Of a DNA stretch of 11,008 bases, positions 1-7,170 are shown piece after piece. The translations under genes and the position numbers were made by a program. Position 1 is the stretch's first letter, and each line of letters opens with the position of its first letter. The notes beneath the pieces are model-generated. The model was not told the origin of the DNA, searched no databases, and was given only the letters and a program-made list of their open reading frames with translations. The DNA comes from an uncultured Oscillibacter sp. (GTDB lineage Bacteria > Bacillota > Clostridia > Oscillospirales > Oscillospiraceae): positions 1-11,008 of the forward strand of contig CALAAN010000102.1 of the NCBI GenBank assembly GCA_937884915.1, written 5' to 3'.

Positions 1-384
1 GGTACGCTGACCGGCGTGGGCAAGTTCCTCAAGGAGCAGAACCCCAACGTCAAGGTTGTCGCCGTTGAGCCTGCCGCCTCCCCCGTTCTGAGCAAGGGCG
101 TTGCGGGCGCGCACAAGATCCAGGGCATCGGTGCGGGCTTCGTGCCTGAGGTCTTGGATACCAAGATCTACGATGAGATCATCGCCGTTGAAAACGACGA
201 TGCCTTTGCCACCGGCAAGCTCGTCGGCCACAGCGAGGGCGTGCTGGTCGGTATCTCCTCCGGCGCTGCCGTCTGGGCCGGTATCCAGCTCGCCAAGCGT
301 CCCGAGAACAAGGGCAAGACCATCGTTGTGCTGCTGCCCGACACCGGCGACCGTTACCTCTCCACTCCCCTGTTTCAGGATTGA
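1..384 (+). CDS. cysK: Cysteine synthase A (O-acetylserine sulfhydrylase), C-terminal part; 5' end outside window
   Basis: This PLP enzyme makes L-cysteine from O-acetylserine and sulfide in the cytoplasm. The reading frame is open from base 1 to the TGA at 382-384 and shows the last 127 residues of a protein usually about 305-310 long, so roughly the first 180 residues, including the PLP-binding lysine, are missing. The visible part starts inside the glycine-rich phosphate-binding loop (GTLTGVGKFLKE). It continues with the family signatures VEPAASPVL, HKIQGIGAGFVPEVLD, GVLVGISSGAA (the SSG serine normally contacts the PLP pyridine nitrogen) and DTGDRYLST near the C-terminus. The GTG at base 16 is internal and not a start. 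Both visible arginines use CGT, whereas the neighbouring operon favours CGC, which fits a highly expressed gene. It is convergent with the leftward operon. CysK is preferred over CysM because of the HKIQGIGAGF segment. Confidence 0.95.
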   Translation, partial: GTLTGVGKFLKEQNPNVKVVAVEPAASPVLSKGVAGAHKIQGIGAGFVPEVLDTKIYDEIIAVENDDAFATGKLVGHSEGVLVGISSGAAVWAGIQLAKRPENKGKTIVVLLPDTGDRYLSTPLFQD

Positions 385-430
385 GTGATAGAGTGCTGAT
401 TTTCCTCTCTCATCTCTTTTTTTCAAAGGC

Positions 431-475
431 AAAGGCCTGTGCTGCATGCAGCACAGGCCTTTGTCGATTTTTTAT
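431..475 (+). terminator. Rho-independent terminator of cysK (perfect 32-nt palindrome plus T-run)
   Basis: Bases 431-462 form a perfect inverted repeat. The arm aaaggcctgtgctgca (431-446) is followed at once by its exact reverse complement (447-462). The RNA would fold as a stem of about 14 bp with a 4-nt loop. On the + strand it is followed by cgatttttta (464-473), a U-run typical of intrinsic termination, so it ends cysK transcription 47 nt after the stop codon. For leftward transcripts arriving from rsgA the same hairpin forms, but it is followed by an A-run (complement of the T-run at 418-423), so it is not a classic terminator in that direction. The rest of the 385-482 gap is pyrimidine-rich (ctctcatctctttttttc) and holds no gene. 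Confidence 0.9.
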
Positions 476-482
476 AGTTGGT

Positions 483-1379
483 TCAGCGCCGCCGCTGGCT
501 GCCCGCGTTCCACTCGCGCAGGTCCTTGAGCTCGTCGTAAAGGCGGCAGTAGCTTTCGTGCCGTCCCTTGACGATCTTCCCGTCCATCACGGCCTGACGC
601 ACGGAGCAGCCCTTTTCCTTCGTGTGGCTGCACCCGACAAACTGGCAGTTACCGAGGTAGGGTGCAAAGTCCGGAAAGCACTCGGGAAGATTCTCTTTGA
701 GCTCCAGATTGAGCCCCGTCGTCTCGAACGAGGAAAAGCCCGGCGTGTCGATGATCTCCGCGCCGCAGGGCAGCTCGTAGAGCTCAACGTGGCGCGTTGT
801 GTGTTTTCCGCGGCCAAGCGCTTGACTCACCTCGCCCGTTTTGAGCGACATGCTGGAGTCGAGCGCGTTCAGAATGCTCGACTTGCCGACGCCGGAGTTG
901 CCCGTGACGGCGGAGAGCCGCCCGACGAGCTGAGCGCGCAGCGTGTCGATGCTCTCGCCTGTCTCGGCGCTGACGCTGACGGTGCGAAAGCCCGCGTTTT
1001 CGTAGTATTCCCGCAGCGCGTCCGCGGGGTCTAAGTCGCATTTGTTGATGCAGATGAGCACATCGCAGCCCTTGAGCGCGGCGATGGCCGTCATACGGTC
1101 GACGAGATACGGGTCGGTCTTCGGAATCGCCTGCGAGCAGACGATGACCATCTGGTCGATGTTGGCGACGCTTGGACGGTCAAAGCTGTTTCTGCGCGGT
1201 AAAATCTCGTCGATGCGGCCCTCGCCGCCCGGCACCTCGCAGAATTCGACGTTATCGCCCACGAGCGGCGAGACGCCCTCTTTGCGGAATTTACCGCGCG
1301 CTTTGCAGGTGTAAAGCTGCCCGTCCGCGCATTTGACATAGTAGAAGCCGCTCAGCGCGCGCTGTATTCTTCCTCTCAC
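483..1379 (-). CDS. rsgA: Small ribosomal subunit biogenesis GTPase RsgA (YjeQ/CpgA/YloQ)
   Basis: A circularly permuted GTPase that binds the 30S subunit late in assembly and helps check the decoding centre. The 298 residues match the family length. An N-terminal OB-fold covers about residues 1-65. The G motifs follow in the permuted order: NKCD (112-115, G4), SAETG (138-142, G5), GNSGVGKS (160-167, G1), GRGKHTT (189-195, switch I/G2) and DTPG (211-214, G3). A C-terminal zinc site has C245, C250, H252 and C258. The start is GTG at 1379, inside a GTGA overlap with the prkC stop codon. A GGAGGGG Shine-Dalgarno lies at 1390-1396 within prkC, about 10 nt upstream, and the N-terminus MRGRIQRALSGFYYV aligns with the usual family start. 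It is the last gene of the operon. In B. subtilis the homologue is a reported substrate of PrkC, whose gene lies immediately upstream here. Confidence 0.97.
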   Translation of the reverse strand: MRGRIQRALSGFYYVKCADGQLYTCKARGKFRKEGVSPLVGDNVEFCEVPGGEGRIDEILPRRNSFDRPSVANIDQMVIVCSQAIPKTDPYLVDRMTAIAALKGCDVLICINKCDLDPADALREYYENAGFRTVSVSAETGESIDTLRAQLVGRLSAVTGNSGVGKSSILNALDSSMSLKTGEVSQALGRGKHTTRHVELYELPCGAEIIDTPGFSSFETTGLNLELKENLPECFPDFAPYLGNCQFVGCSHTKEKGCSVRQAVMDGKIVKGRHESYCRLYDELKDLREWNAGSQRRR

Positions 1380-3136
1380 GGCTGCGGTTCCCCTCCGGAG
1401 GTCGTGGCATCGTCGCCGCCGTAGTCTGGCATGGCGGGACCTTCGCTGATGACGAAGTTGATGGTCGTGCCCGCGTCCACCTGCGTTTCGGCGTTGATGC
1501 TCTGCTCGATGACCGTGCCGTAGGGTTCGTCGGACGCGCGCTGCGTCACCTCGCCGACGACAAGGCCGGACTGCGTGACCTGCTGGCGGACGATCTCAAT
1601 GTCGATGCCGATGAAAGAGAGCACCGTCACAGGCTTGGGCTGCTCGCCCTTGCTGACGACGAGCGTGACGCTGTCGCCCTCCTGCAGCGTTTCGCCGTAC
1701 TCGGGGATCGTGCGGATGATATAGCCCTTTGTGATGCTGCTGTATTCCTCGACCGGATCGTTGATGACAAGGTCAAGATCGAGGCTGGTGAGCTGGAGCG
1801 TCGCGTCGCGGTACTCTTTGTTGACAAGATTCGGCATTTTCTCCGTCTTGGCGCCGGAGCTGACGAAAACGGAGATCGTGCGGTTGCCCTTTACGGTCTT
1901 GCCGCTTTCGGGCGACTGCTCGATGATCGTGCCCGCCTCATACTTGCTGGCGCGCTGACCGATCTGTTCGATCTCGAAGATGCCCTTTACGCGCTCGTCC
2001 TCGTTCGCTTCATCGATGGTCATGCCGAAGAGGTCGGGCACCTCGAATTCCGTCGGCGTCTGCTCACCGCCGAGCAGATCGCTGAAGATCGCGTGCCAGA
2101 GCAGCACGATGAGCGCGATCGCGGCCACGACCGCGCCGATGATCGTGAGCAGCTTTCGCGTGCTCATCGTGCGCGGGGGCTCTTCTTCCTCATCCTCGTC
2201 CTCCTCCTGCACCTTCTGCGCCTTGGAGACGGTGTGCACGGCGGGGATATACTGCGTGGGCTCGTCCACGGTCTCGCGGTGCAGGTCTTCGATCGTGAAG
2301 TCGAGGTCGACCTCGGGATTTTTGCGGAACTCCTCAAGGTCTGCGAGCATTTCGTCCGCCGAGGCGTAACGCTTTTCCAGATCAGAGGCCATCGCCTTCA
2401 TGCAGATGAGCTCAAGCGCCTCGGGCACGTCGGGATTGATCTCGCGCGGCGAGAGCGGCACGGAGGAAAGATGCTGGATGGCGACGGAAACGGCGTTGTC
2501 GCCCTCGAACGGAAGACGACCCGTCAGCATTTCGTAGAGCACGACGCCCGCGGAGTAGATGTCCGAGCGCGCGTCGGTGCGGTCGCCCCTCGCCTGCTCG
2601 GGCGACATGTAGTGCACCGAGCCGAGGGCTTCCTGCGTGAGCGTGTTGGCGGAGTTGGCAAGGCAGGCGATGCCGAAGTCAGCGACCTTGACGCTGCCGT
2701 CGCGCAGGACCATGATGTTCTGCGGCTTGATGTCGCGGTGGATGATGCCGCGCGAATGCGCGTGCGAGAGCGCTTTCATGATCTGTGTGATGAAGTGCAG
2801 CGCCTCGCGCCAGTTGAGCTGGCCGCGCTTTTCCATATACTGCTTGAGCGTGATGCCGTCGATAAGCTCCATGACGATATACTCTGTCTCGCCGCGGCTC
2901 ACGTCGTAGACAGAGACGATATTCGGATGCGAGAGCATCGCGACCGCCTGCGACTCGTCGCGGAAACGGCGGCGGAAGTCGGCATCCTCGGCAAGGTCGC
3001 TCTTGAGCACCTTGACGGCCACGAGACGGTTCAGGCGGTGGCACTTGGCCTTGTAGACAACGGCCATGCCGCCGCTGCCGATGACTTCGAGCAGCTCATA
3101 GCGGTTGTCGAGCATTTTTCCAATCATATTATTCAT
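1376..3136 (-). CDS. prkC: Membrane Ser/Thr protein kinase with three PASTA repeats (PrkC/Stk1/PknB family)
   Basis: A bitopic receptor-like kinase; relatives sense peptidoglycan or lipid II and phosphorylate cell-wall, translation and metabolic proteins. The kinase domain spans about residues 14-270, with the glycine loop GSGGMAVVY (20-28), catalytic K42, helix-C E61, HRDIKPQN (133-140, catalytic D135), DFG (153-155) and SPEQ (178-181, in place of APE). The activation loop carries several Ser/Thr residues for autophosphorylation. A very acidic juxtamembrane run (311-319) and PPRTMSTRK precede one transmembrane helix at about 329-348. Three extracellular PASTA repeats follow, about 364-428, 432-497 and 501-566, then a short Gly/Asp-rich tail. 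The third repeat is divergent (VLSFIG where VPN/VPDLxG is usual). The ATG at 3136 has a strong Shine-Dalgarno; an in-frame ATG nine bases later is less well spaced. The gene lies 16 nt after its phosphatase and overlaps rsgA by 4 nt. Confidence 0.97.
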   Translation of the reverse strand: MNNMIGKMLDNRYELLEVIGSGGMAVVYKAKCHRLNRLVAVKVLKSDLAEDADFRRRFRDESQAVAMLSHPNIVSVYDVSRGETEYIVMELIDGITLKQYMEKRGQLNWREALHFITQIMKALSHAHSRGIIHRDIKPQNIMVLRDGSVKVADFGIACLANSANTLTQEALGSVHYMSPEQARGDRTDARSDIYSAGVVLYEMLTGRLPFEGDNAVSVAIQHLSSVPLSPREINPDVPEALELICMKAMASDLEKRYASADEMLADLEEFRKNPEVDLDFTIEDLHRETVDEPTQYIPAVHTVSKAQKVQEEDEDEEEEPPRTMSTRKLLTIIGAVVAAIALIVLLWHAIFSDLLGGEQTPTEFEVPDLFGMTIDEANEDERVKGIFEIEQIGQRASKYEAGTIIEQSPESGKTVKGNRTISVFVSSGAKTEKMPNLVNKEYRDATLQLTSLDLDLVINDPVEEYSSITKGYIIRTIPEYGETLQEGDSVTLVVSKGEQPKPVTVLSFIGIDIEIVRQQVTQSGLVVGEVTQRASDEPYGTVIEQSINAETQVDAGTTINFVISEGPAMPDYGGDDATTSGGEPQP

Positions 3137-3144
3137 ACCGATGC

Positions 3145-3154
3145 CACCTCCTTT
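3145..3154 (-). promoter_or_regulatory. Ribosome binding site of prkC
   Basis: The minus strand reads aaaggaggtg, a near-perfect anti-16S match, 8-10 nt before the ATG at 3136. It overlaps the TAA stop of the upstream phosphatase gene (3153-3155), so ribosomes finishing prpC stop directly on the kinase initiation site. It supports the ATG at 3136 over the in-frame ATG at 3127. Confidence 0.85.
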
Positions 3155-3884
3155 ACTCGTGTTCGATGAGCACAGCCGTCACGTTGTCCGGCGCGCCCTG
3201 CGCCTTGGCGAGCGCAATGAGATCGTCAAGGCTCTCTGCCGCGCTCTTGTGCGCGCATACGGCGCGGCAGATCTCGTCGTCCGTTGCGGTGACGACAAGG
3301 CCGTCCGTGCAGAGGAGGATTTTGTCGCCCTTCGTGAACGAGACCTCGAACGCGTCGCAGAGCGTGTTTTCGTCGGGGCCGAGCGCGCGGGTGATGAGGT
3401 TGCGGTTCGGATGTGTGCGTGCCTCCTCGGCGGTGATGTTGCCGTTTTCCACGAGCGTCTGCACGACGCTGTGGTCGTGCGTGATGCGCGTGATCTCGCC
3501 GCCGCGGATCAAATACGCGCGGCTGTCGCCGATGTTGCAGACGATGGCGCACTTCTCCCCCGCGACCGCGCTGACGAGCGTCGTGCCCATGCCCTGATAG
3601 GCGGGGTCTTCCATCGCGCGCTGGTAGACCGCCGTGTTGGCCTTTGCCACGCAGAACGACGCGAGCTCGCGCAGCTGCTCGGCGGTCATGTCCTCGCGAA
3701 TGAGCGCGCGCATCTCCTTCATAAAGGTCTCCACCGCAAGTGAGCTTGCGATCTGCCCGCCCTCGGCGCCGCCCATGCCGTCGCACACGACGGCGATGAG
3801 CAGCTTTTCGCCCTGCTCGACGGCAAAGGTATCCTGATTTTCATGCCGCCGCAGACCGACGTCGGTTTTTCCGCAGGCTCTCAT
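3153..3884 (-). CDS. prpC: PP2C-type (PPM) Ser/Thr protein phosphatase, partner of the PASTA kinase (Stp/PrpC)
   Basis: A cytoplasmic, metal-dependent phosphatase that removes phosphate from PrkC and its substrates. The 243 residues match the compact bacterial PrpC/Stp type of about 240-255. PPM motifs occur in order: RHENQD (13-18, metal D18), VVCDGMGG (32-39, metal D35), GMGTT (98-102), NIGDSRAYL (117-125), THDHSV (135-140), ITRALG (164-169), LLCTDGL (190-196, metal D194) and PDNVTAVLI (232-240, metal D233). All metal-binding aspartates are present, so it should be active. The ATG at 3884 sits in an ATGA overlap with the rlmN stop, and GAGAGGGGG (3892-3900) lies 7 nt upstream as Shine-Dalgarno. 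Adjacency to the kinase gene 16 nt downstream is the usual arrangement in Bacillota and balances kinase and phosphatase output. Confidence 0.97.
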   Translation of the reverse strand: MRACGKTDVGLRRHENQDTFAVEQGEKLLIAVVCDGMGGAEGGQIASSLAVETFMKEMRALIREDMTAEQLRELASFCVAKANTAVYQRAMEDPAYQGMGTTLVSAVAGEKCAIVCNIGDSRAYLIRGGEITRITHDHSVVQTLVENGNITAEEARTHPNRNLITRALGPDENTLCDAFEVSFTKGDKILLCTDGLVVTATDDEICRAVCAHKSAAESLDDLIALAKAQGAPDNVTAVLIEHE

Positions 3885-4918
3885 TGCGCGGCCCCCTCTC
3901 TTGCTTTCATTTCTTTGCGCCGGAGCTGCCCGCAGCTCGCGTCAATGTCGCCGCCCAAGCTGCGGCGGACCGTCGCCGTCAGGCCGTGGGACTCAAGGCG
4001 CTTCTGGAACGCCGCGACGCGCCTGCTCGGCTTGAACTCGCTCTCGACCACGTCGTTGAGCGGGATGAGGTTCACGTGCCCGGGCATGCCGTGAATTTTT
4101 TCGGCCAGCAGGTCGGCCTGCCAGTCGTGGTCATTCACGCCGTCGATCATCGCGTATTCAAACGAGATGCGGCGGCCGGTTTTCTTAAAATAGCGGTGGC
4201 AGGCGGTAAACAGCTCCTCCACGTCGTAGGCGTTGTTCACGGGCATGATGCGGCTGCGCGTCGCGCTGTCGGGCGCGTGGAGCGAAACGGACAGCGTGAG
4301 CTGCAAGTTGTCCTCCGCGAGCGCGTCGATACCAGGCACTACGCCGCAGGTGGAGAGCGATATGTGCCGCATGCCGATGTTCATCCCGTCGGGATGGTTG
4401 ATGAGCTCCAAAAAACGCAGCACGTTTTTCCGGTTGTCCATCGGCTCGCCGATGCCCATCAATACAATGTTGGAAATTTCGCGTCCGGAGTCGAGCTGCG
4501 TGAAAAGCACCTGATCGAGCATCTCGGACGGTGTCAGGTCTCTCACCTTGCCGGCAAGCGTGGATGCGCAGAATTTGCAGCCCATGCGGCAGCCGACCTG
4601 CGAGGAAATGCAGACCGTGTTGCCGTGGCGATAGGACATCAGCACCGTTTCGATGCAGTTGCCGTCGGACAGCTCCCATAGATACTTGATCGTCCCATCG
4701 AGCTTCGACACCTGCTTGCGCGCGACCGTCGGCACAGTAATGTAATATTCCGCCCTGAGCTTTTCGCGCAGGGATTTGGGAATATTTATCATTTCGTCAA
4801 AATCGGTGATGCCGCGGTGCAGCCAGGTGAAGACCTGCTTGCCGCGGAACGATGGCTCGCCCATCGTGCGCAGCGCTGCGGTGATCTCATCCAATGTCAT
4901 TGACTTTATATCAGTCAT
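3881..4918 (-). CDS. rlmN: Dual-specificity RNA methyltransferase RlmN (23S rRNA A2503 / tRNA A37 C2-methylation)
   Basis: A radical-SAM enzyme that makes 2-methyladenosine at A2503 (E. coli numbering) of 23S rRNA in the peptidyl-transferase exit region, and in characterised homologues also at A37 of some tRNAs. The 345 residues are the normal length. The [4Fe-4S] cluster cysteines are C110, C114 and C117 (CRMGCKFC), followed by the GIGEP SAM-binding motif (155-159) and STCGVVP (189-195). C103 and C329 (DIDASCGQLR) match the two mechanistic cysteines of E. coli RlmN (C118 and the methyl-carrying C355). The DIDASCGQL ending separates it from Cfr in general look, though Cfr and RlmN are close. 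The ATG at 4918 has GAGGAG at 4927-4932, 8 nt upstream, and overlaps the rsmB 3' end by 8 nt. Its position between rsmB and prpC is the standard one for this cluster. Confidence 0.96.
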   Translation of the reverse strand: MTDIKSMTLDEITAALRTMGEPSFRGKQVFTWLHRGITDFDEMINIPKSLREKLRAEYYITVPTVARKQVSKLDGTIKYLWELSDGNCIETVLMSYRHGNTVCISSQVGCRMGCKFCASTLAGKVRDLTPSEMLDQVLFTQLDSGREISNIVLMGIGEPMDNRKNVLRFLELINHPDGMNIGMRHISLSTCGVVPGIDALAEDNLQLTLSVSLHAPDSATRSRIMPVNNAYDVEELFTACHRYFKKTGRRISFEYAMIDGVNDHDWQADLLAEKIHGMPGHVNLIPLNDVVESEFKPSRRVAAFQKRLESHGLTATVRRSLGGDIDASCGQLRRKEMKAREGAAQ

Positions 4919-6251
4919 GCGTCTTTCTCCTCATGCGGCTGAGATAGAACCCATCCGTATTGTCGCGCTGCGGCCAGAGCGTCAAATGTCCTGGCGCGCT
5001 CACGCCGTTCGGCAGCGAAAAGGCTTCGTAAGTAAATTCGTCGTGCGCCTTCAAAAAGCCGTCCGTCACCTGCTCGTTTTCCTCGGGCAGGATCGTGCAG
5101 GTCGAGTAGATGAGAAGGCCGCTGCGTTTCACATAGCGCGCGCTGTTTTCCAAGATCGAGCGCTGAATTTCCGGCAGCGCGGAGAATCCCTGCGCGTCCT
5201 TATAGCGGATATCCGGCTTTTTGCGGATGATGCCAAGGCCCGAGCACGGCACATCGCAGATGACGACGTCGAACTGCCCCGCCCATTCCTCGCGGAACGC
5301 GCGGCCGTCGACGGCGGCGGTCTCGATGCACGTGACGCCGAGGCGCTGCGCGCCCTCGCGGATGCGCTTCAATTTGTTTTCATGTAGATCGCACGAGAGG
5401 ATGCTCCCCTCGTTTTCCATCGCGAACGCCGCGGCAAACGACTTGCCGCCCGGGGCGGCGCAGACGTCCAGCACCTTTTGTCCGCGTGCAAAGTCCGCGG
5501 CGCAGACGATCAGGTGCGCCGCCGCATCCTGCACGGTAAAGCGGCCGTTGTAAAAGGCGCTGAGCGTCGTCAGATCGCCCGTGCTGGAAAGCTCCAGGCA
5601 TCCGGGCACCCAAGGGTGCGGCGTGACGCTGACGCCCTCGCCGCGAAGCTCCTCGACGAGCGCTTTTTCGCTCGTCTTGAGCGGGTTGACCTGCACGCTG
5701 ATGGGCGGTGCCTCGTTGTCGATGCGAAGAAACTGCTCCGCTTCCTGGACGCCTAAGAGCGACACGAGCTTTTTCACCAGCCACTGCGGGTGGCTGTACG
5801 TGATGCTGAGCCGCGCGATATCCCCCTGCGGCAGCGGCGGGAGGTTCGACTTATTCTGCGCGACCTTGCGCAGCACGGCGTTGACGAGCCCGCTCGCGGC
5901 ACTCCTGCCGTTCGTGCGGCAGAGCTCCACGGACTCGCTGACGGCGGCGTGGTCGGGCACTTTGTCCAAAAACAAAATTTGGTACGCGCCGATGCGCAGA
6001 ATGTCGGCGAGCGGCGGCTGCAAATGGTCGAGCTTCTGCGTGCAGTAGGCTCTCAAATACCAGTTCAGCAGCAGCTCGTTCTGCATCACGCCGTAGACGA
6101 TGCGGCTGCAAAGCGCCGCGTCCTGCGCGCTCAGCGCGCACTTGCCGAGCTGCGCTTTCAGCGCGGCGTCTGCCCACGCGCCGTTGCGGCGGCAGGCGAT
6201 CAGAACGGAGAGCGCGCATTCACGCGCGTTTGCGGTATTTCCCTTACGCAT
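4911..6251 (-). CDS. rsmB: 16S rRNA (cytosine-967-C5)-methyltransferase RsmB/Sun
   Basis: A SAM-dependent enzyme that makes m5C at position 967 (E. coli numbering) of 16S rRNA. With the ATG at 6251 it has 446 residues, the usual size. An N-terminal NusB-like all-helical RNA-binding domain covers about residues 1-140 (note YGVMQNELLLNWYL and LRIGAYQILFLDKVP). The Rossmann methyltransferase core follows, with the SAM loop VCAAPGGK (263-270), DVPCSGLG (333-340, motif IV, C336) and YSTCTILPEENE (382-393, motif VI, C385 the likely nucleophile). A TTG directly before the ATG (6254) would add one residue; the ATG is preferred as the stronger codon. The Shine-Dalgarno is weak (GGGGACGG at 6258-6265), which fits coupling to fmt, whose stop codon lies inside the first codons of rsmB (8-nt overlap). 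It also overlaps rlmN by 8 nt. Confidence 0.95.
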   Translation of the reverse strand: MRKGNTANARECALSVLIACRRNGAWADAALKAQLGKCALSAQDAALCSRIVYGVMQNELLLNWYLRAYCTQKLDHLQPPLADILRIGAYQILFLDKVPDHAAVSESVELCRTNGRSAASGLVNAVLRKVAQNKSNLPPLPQGDIARLSITYSHPQWLVKKLVSLLGVQEAEQFLRIDNEAPPISVQVNPLKTSEKALVEELRGEGVSVTPHPWVPGCLELSSTGDLTTLSAFYNGRFTVQDAAAHLIVCAADFARGQKVLDVCAAPGGKSFAAAFAMENEGSILSCDLHENKLKRIREGAQRLGVTCIETAAVDGRAFREEWAGQFDVVICDVPCSGLGIIRKKPDIRYKDAQGFSALPEIQRSILENSARYVKRSGLLIYSTCTILPEENEQVTDGFLKAHDEFTYEAFSLPNGVSAPGHLTLWPQRDNTDGFYLSRMRRKTHD

Positions 6252-7170
6252 CAAGGACCGTCCCCGCGGCGATGCGCTTGCCGTTCAAAAATGCGTTCGC
6301 TGCCATGCGCTTGCCGCCGTCGGGCTGAAGCTCCGTGATGAGGATGCTCTTGCCGTCGCCGCAGGCGGCTTCGATGCCCTTTTTGCGCGCGCACAGCGTA
6401 CCAGGGGCGTCCTTCGTTTCGCCGAGCGGCACAGCGCGGAAAATCTTCGTGTTTGCGCCGAGAATGCTCGCTGCGGCGCAGGGCCACGGGATGAGCGCGC
6501 GGATCTGGTCGATGATCTGCGTACTGCTTTTCGTCCAGTCGATGGGCGACATCTCGCGCGAGAGCATGGGCGCATACGTCGCCTGCGTTTCGTCCTGCGG
6601 CACGCGCTGCGCTGTGCCGTTTTCGATCTGCGCGATGGCCTCGGCGATCGCGGCCGCGCCGAGCACGGCGAGCTCTTTGAACAGGTCCTCCGCCGTCTCG
6701 TCGGGGCGGATGGCCTGCTTTTTGACTAAGATCATGTCGCCCGCGTCGCACTCCTTTGCCATGTGCATCACGGTCACGCCGGTCTCCTTTTCGCCGTCTA
6801 AGATGGCGCGGTTGATCGGCGCGGCGCCGCGGTACTTCGGCAGGATGGACGCGTGCGCGTTGATGCAGCCGTACGTCGGCACGGCCAGCATTTCCTCCGG
6901 CAGGATGCGGCCATAGGCTGCGACGACCGCGAGCTCGGGCGCGAGGGCCTTGAAGTCCGCAAGCGCCGTGCCGTCGCGCATCGTCACCGGCTGAAAAACG
7001 GGGATATTCTGCGTCAAAGCATATTCCTTTACAGGGCTTGGTGTGACTTTGTTTCGGCTGCGCGGCTTGTCTGGCTGCGTGAAAACGCCGCACACATCGT
7101 GCCCGTCTGCGACCAGACGCTCCAAAATCGTGCGCGCAAAGTCGGGCGTGCCCATGAAGACGATCCTCAT
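6244..7170 (-). CDS. fmt: Methionyl-tRNA formyltransferase
   Basis: Transfers the formyl group of 10-formyltetrahydrofolate to Met-tRNA(fMet), producing the bacterial initiator. At 308 residues it is full length. The N-terminal formyltransferase fold (about 1-205) begins MRIVFMGTPDFA and contains the catalytic triad N104, H106 (INAHASILPKYRGAAP) and D142 (ECDAGDMI). The C-terminal OB-like tRNA-binding domain (about 206-308) contains SPIDWTKSS and the RALIPWP signature. The ATG at 7170 lies in an ATGA overlap with the def stop codon; AAAAGGAG at 7182-7189, inside the def 3' end, gives an 11-nt spacing. The def-fmt pair places formylation and deformylation of nascent proteins under one transcript, a widespread bacterial arrangement. 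Confidence 0.97.
   Translation of the reverse strand: MRIVFMGTPDFARTILERLVADGHDVCGVFTQPDKPRSRNKVTPSPVKEYALTQNIPVFQPVTMRDGTALADFKALAPELAVVAAYGRILPEEMLAVPTYGCINAHASILPKYRGAAPINRAILDGEKETGVTVMHMAKECDAGDMILVKKQAIRPDETAEDLFKELAVLGAAAIAEAIAQIENGTAQRVPQDETQATYAPMLSREMSPIDWTKSSTQIIDQIRALIPWPCAAASILGANTKIFRAVPLGETKDAPGTLCARKKGIEAACGDGKSILITELQPDGGKRMAANAFLNGKRIAAGTVLDA

Noticed and set aside
381..1034. A 217-codon + strand open frame starting at the cysK stop
   Set aside because: It passes through the terminator hairpin and then runs antisense to rsgA, with no motif.
2093..3169. A 358-codon open frame on the + strand opposite prkC
   Set aside because: It lies entirely antisense to a convincing kinase gene. 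Its product is a low-complexity Arg/His/Val/Asp-rich sequence with no motif, typical of the frame opposite GC-rich codons.
3884..4681. A 265-codon open frame on the + strand opposite rlmN
   Set aside because: It is the antisense shadow of rlmN, rich in Val/Ala/His/Arg with no motif.
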